This document shows positions 61,736-64,000 of a stretch of DNA of 64,000 bases, piece by piece (the first letter of the stretch is position 1; every line of letters starts with the position of its first letter). The notes beneath the pieces are model-generated. The model saw only the letters and a program-made list of their open reading frames with translations, did no database searches and was not told the DNA's origin. The DNA comes from Paenirhodobacter populi. GTDB taxonomy: Bacteria; Pseudomonadota; Alphaproteobacteria; Rhodobacterales; Rhodobacteraceae. The DNA lies in assembly GCF_004022215.1 (NCBI RefSeq), contig NZ_SAUZ01000016.1, forward strand, positions 62,001 to 126,000, given 5' to 3'. Made by a program: the position numbers and the translations under genes.

Positions 61736-62914
61736 TCAGCGCAGGTAGCTTTCCGCCAGTCTGGCCCAGAGAGCGGCGCCCACCGTCAGGCTTTCGTCCG
61801 CGAAATCGTATTTCGGATTGTGCAGGACCGCGGACTCGACCCCGTTCCCCAGACGCAGGAACGCCCCGGGCTTGTGTTCCAGATAATGGGCGAAATCCTC
61901 GGAGCCGGGGATCGGCGGGCATTCCTTGACGTTTTCGGCGCCGATCAGGTCGCGTGCGACCCCGGTGGCAAATTCGTTTTCCGGCGTGGTGTTGAACACC
62001 ACCGGATGACCATGTTCATATTCGACCACCGCCTCGGCCTCGAAGGCATGGGCGACATCGGTGGCGACGCGCAGGATGCGTTCCTCGAGCCGCAGCCGGA
62101 CCTCGGGTTCAAAGGAGCGCACGGTCATCACGAATGTCGCCGTGTCGGGGATCACGTTCGACACCGTGCCGCCGGAGATCGTGCCCACCGTGATCACCGC
62201 CGCCTTCGTCGGATCGATCGAGCGGGACACCACCGCCTGCAGGGCCACCACGATCTGGCAGGCCACCATGATCGGATCGACGGTCAGATGCGGGCGCGAG
62301 GCATGGCCGCCCTTGCCCTTCACCGTGACCGTCGCCGTGTCCGCAGCCGCCATGATCCCGCCGTTGCGCGTCAGGATCTGGCCCTCCGGCGCGCCCGGAT
62401 GGTTGTGCAGGCCGAAGATCGCGTCGAAGGGAAACCGCTCGAACAGCCCGTCGCGGATCATCGCCATCGCGCCGCTGGTCGTGCCGGCTTCCTCGGCCGG
62501 CTGGAAGATCAGCGTCAGCGTGCCGTTGAAGCGCCGGGTCCGCGCCAGATATTGCGCCGCCCCCAGCAGCATCGTGGTGTGGCCGTCATGGCCGCAGGCA
62601 TGCATGACCCCGGGGGTCTGGCTCTTGTAGGGGCGGTCGATCGCCTCGGTGATCGGCAGGGCGTCCATATCGGCGCGGATCGCCACGGATTTCCGGCCCT
62701 CGCCCACCGTCAGACGGGCCACGACACCGTGCCCGCCGACATTGCGGGTCACGTCATAGCCCCAGCTTTCCAGCTTTTCCGCCACATAGCGGGCGGTGTT
62801 GGCCTCCTGATGCGACAATTCCGGGTGCTGGTGCAGATAATGGCGCGTGGCGACCAGATCATCCTTCATCGCATCGAAATCGGACACACGGGCCGAGGCA
62901 TTGTCGTTCAGCAT
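61736..62914 (-). CDS. M20 family amidohydrolase (hippurate hydrolase type)
   Basis: A 392-residue M20D metallohydrolase. Metal-binding blocks are visible: RADMDALPITEA (about 80-91), MHACGHDGHTTMLLGAA (about 108-124, Cys and His ligands), FQPAEEAGTTSGAMAMI (about 142-158, catalytic and metal Glu) and GLHNHPGAPEGQ (about 174-185); GSEDFAHYLEHKPGAFLRLG near the end carries the last His. Members cleave N-acyl or N-aminoacyl amino acids such as hippurate. ATG 62914 has GGAAG upstream. Grouped with an amino acid ABC importer. Confidence 0.87.
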   Translation of the reverse strand: MLNDNASARVSDFDAMKDDLVATRHYLHQHPELSHQEANTARYVAEKLESWGYDVTRNVGGHGVVARLTVGEGRKSVAIRADMDALPITEAIDRPYKSQTPGVMHACGHDGHTTMLLGAAQYLARTRRFNGTLTLIFQPAEEAGTTSGAMAMIRDGLFERFPFDAIFGLHNHPGAPEGQILTRNGGIMAAADTATVTVKGKGGHASRPHLTVDPIMVACQIVVALQAVVSRSIDPTKAAVITVGTISGGTVSNVIPDTATFVMTVRSFEPEVRLRLEERILRVATDVAHAFEAEAVVEYEHGHPVVFNTTPENEFATGVARDLIGAENVKECPPIPGSEDFAHYLEHKPGAFLRLGNGVESAVLHNPKYDFADESLTVGAALWARLAESYLR

Positions 62915-62998
62915 CTCGCTTCCTTTCAGGCCGGGCGCCTGCCCTGCCGATCCTGCGGCGGGATCCGGACCCCGCCCGTTGATTTGTCTCGCCCGCCG

Positions 62999-63780
<782 letters not shown>

Positions 63781-63784
<4 letters not shown>

Positions 63785-64000
63785 GCGTTGTCTCCGATCC
63801 CGGCGGGGGACTGGGCCGGGGTGGCGGCCTCGCTGCGCCGGTCGCCTCTGGCGTAATAGCGTTCGATATAGCCCTGCGCGATGTTCAGAACGGTGGTGAT
63901 GACCAGATACCACAGCACCGCGACCAGCAGCATCGGCACGATTTCAAAGGTGCGGTTGTAGATCGACTGCACCGCATACAGCAGGTCCGACATGGCGATG
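63781..64000 (-). CDS. Polar amino acid ABC transporter permease, C-terminal part
   Basis: The last 72 or so codons of a HisM/GlnP-type permease that continues beyond the right edge. Visible sequence [20 protein letters not shown] then [20 protein letters not shown] is the last periplasmic loop and final TM helix, followed by YIERYYARG and a short polar tail. Start and EAA loop lie outside the window. Confidence 0.85.

Overview
The window looks like chromosomal DNA of an alphaproteobacterium of the Rhodobacteraceae (Paracoccus/Rhodobacter/Thioclava type). The grounds are high GC, gene content, Gly/Ala-rich proteins and a recurrent intergenic repeat containing CCCCCGGGATATTTATGG, which I recall from this family. 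No database search was possible, so family names rest on motif recognition. No rRNA, tRNA or CRISPR array was seen.

Layout. (1) 1-9398, protocatechuate branch of the beta-ketoadipate pathway: end of pcaH, pcaG, pcaB; then pcaIJF on the minus strand, divergent from an IclR-family PcaR-like regulator; then a 4HBT-type thioesterase, an MFS exporter with a soluble tail and a PcaK-like aromatic acid transporter. (2) 9399-14960, a visibly AT-richer island with two very large genes: a RgpF-domain/double GT2 glycosyltransferase, and a sulfotransferase-like protein with a coiled coil of 60-residue repeats and two C-terminal beta domains. (3) 14961-17743, a graveyard of nested insertion sequences (IS5/IS903 group, IS481-like, IS3) whose transposase genes are interrupted by two families of very short hairpin elements (A, 51 bp; B, 43 bp). 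(4) 17915-42670, a large inositol catabolic region: a GlcG/HbpS protein, a Gfo/Idh dehydrogenase, two periplasmic binding proteins, one sugar ABC ATPase and permease, iolB-(small membrane gene)-iolC-Gfo/Idh-epimerase-SDR-iolE-iolD on the minus strand, and divergently iolG-ALDH-HpaI-type aldolase-2-hydroxyacid dehydrogenase-Gfo/Idh, followed by iolR and mmsA (iolA). Together these encode every step from myo-inositol to acetyl-CoA plus an extra aldolase/dehydrogenase module of unknown substrate. A 14-bp dyad GCAAY-N4-RTTGC lies before four of these transcription units and is proposed as the IolR operator.

(5) 42864-54939: a LysR regulator, a D-threonine-aldolase-type PLP enzyme, a RpiR regulator, and an operon of an M81 (MlrC-like) metallopeptidase, a complete Dpp-type ABC importer (two ATPases fused), RidA and a KDG-kinase-like sugar kinase. 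(6) 54940-60301: a YdcSTUV-type polyamine ABC importer with gamma-aminobutyraldehyde dehydrogenase (same order as E. coli ydcSTUVW), preceded by a LysR gene with a LysR box in the gap. (7) 61736-64000: an M20 amidohydrolase and the start of a polar amino acid ABC importer that runs off the window.

The region is essentially a catabolic archipelago: each block has its own importer, enzymes and local regulator. Convergent gene ends are mostly separated by the same structured repeat (family C), which probably acts as a bidirectional terminator. The most unusual material is the pair of hairpin families that place a stop codon inside transposase genes, the shared candidate IolR operator, and the glycosyltransferase/sulfotransferase island.
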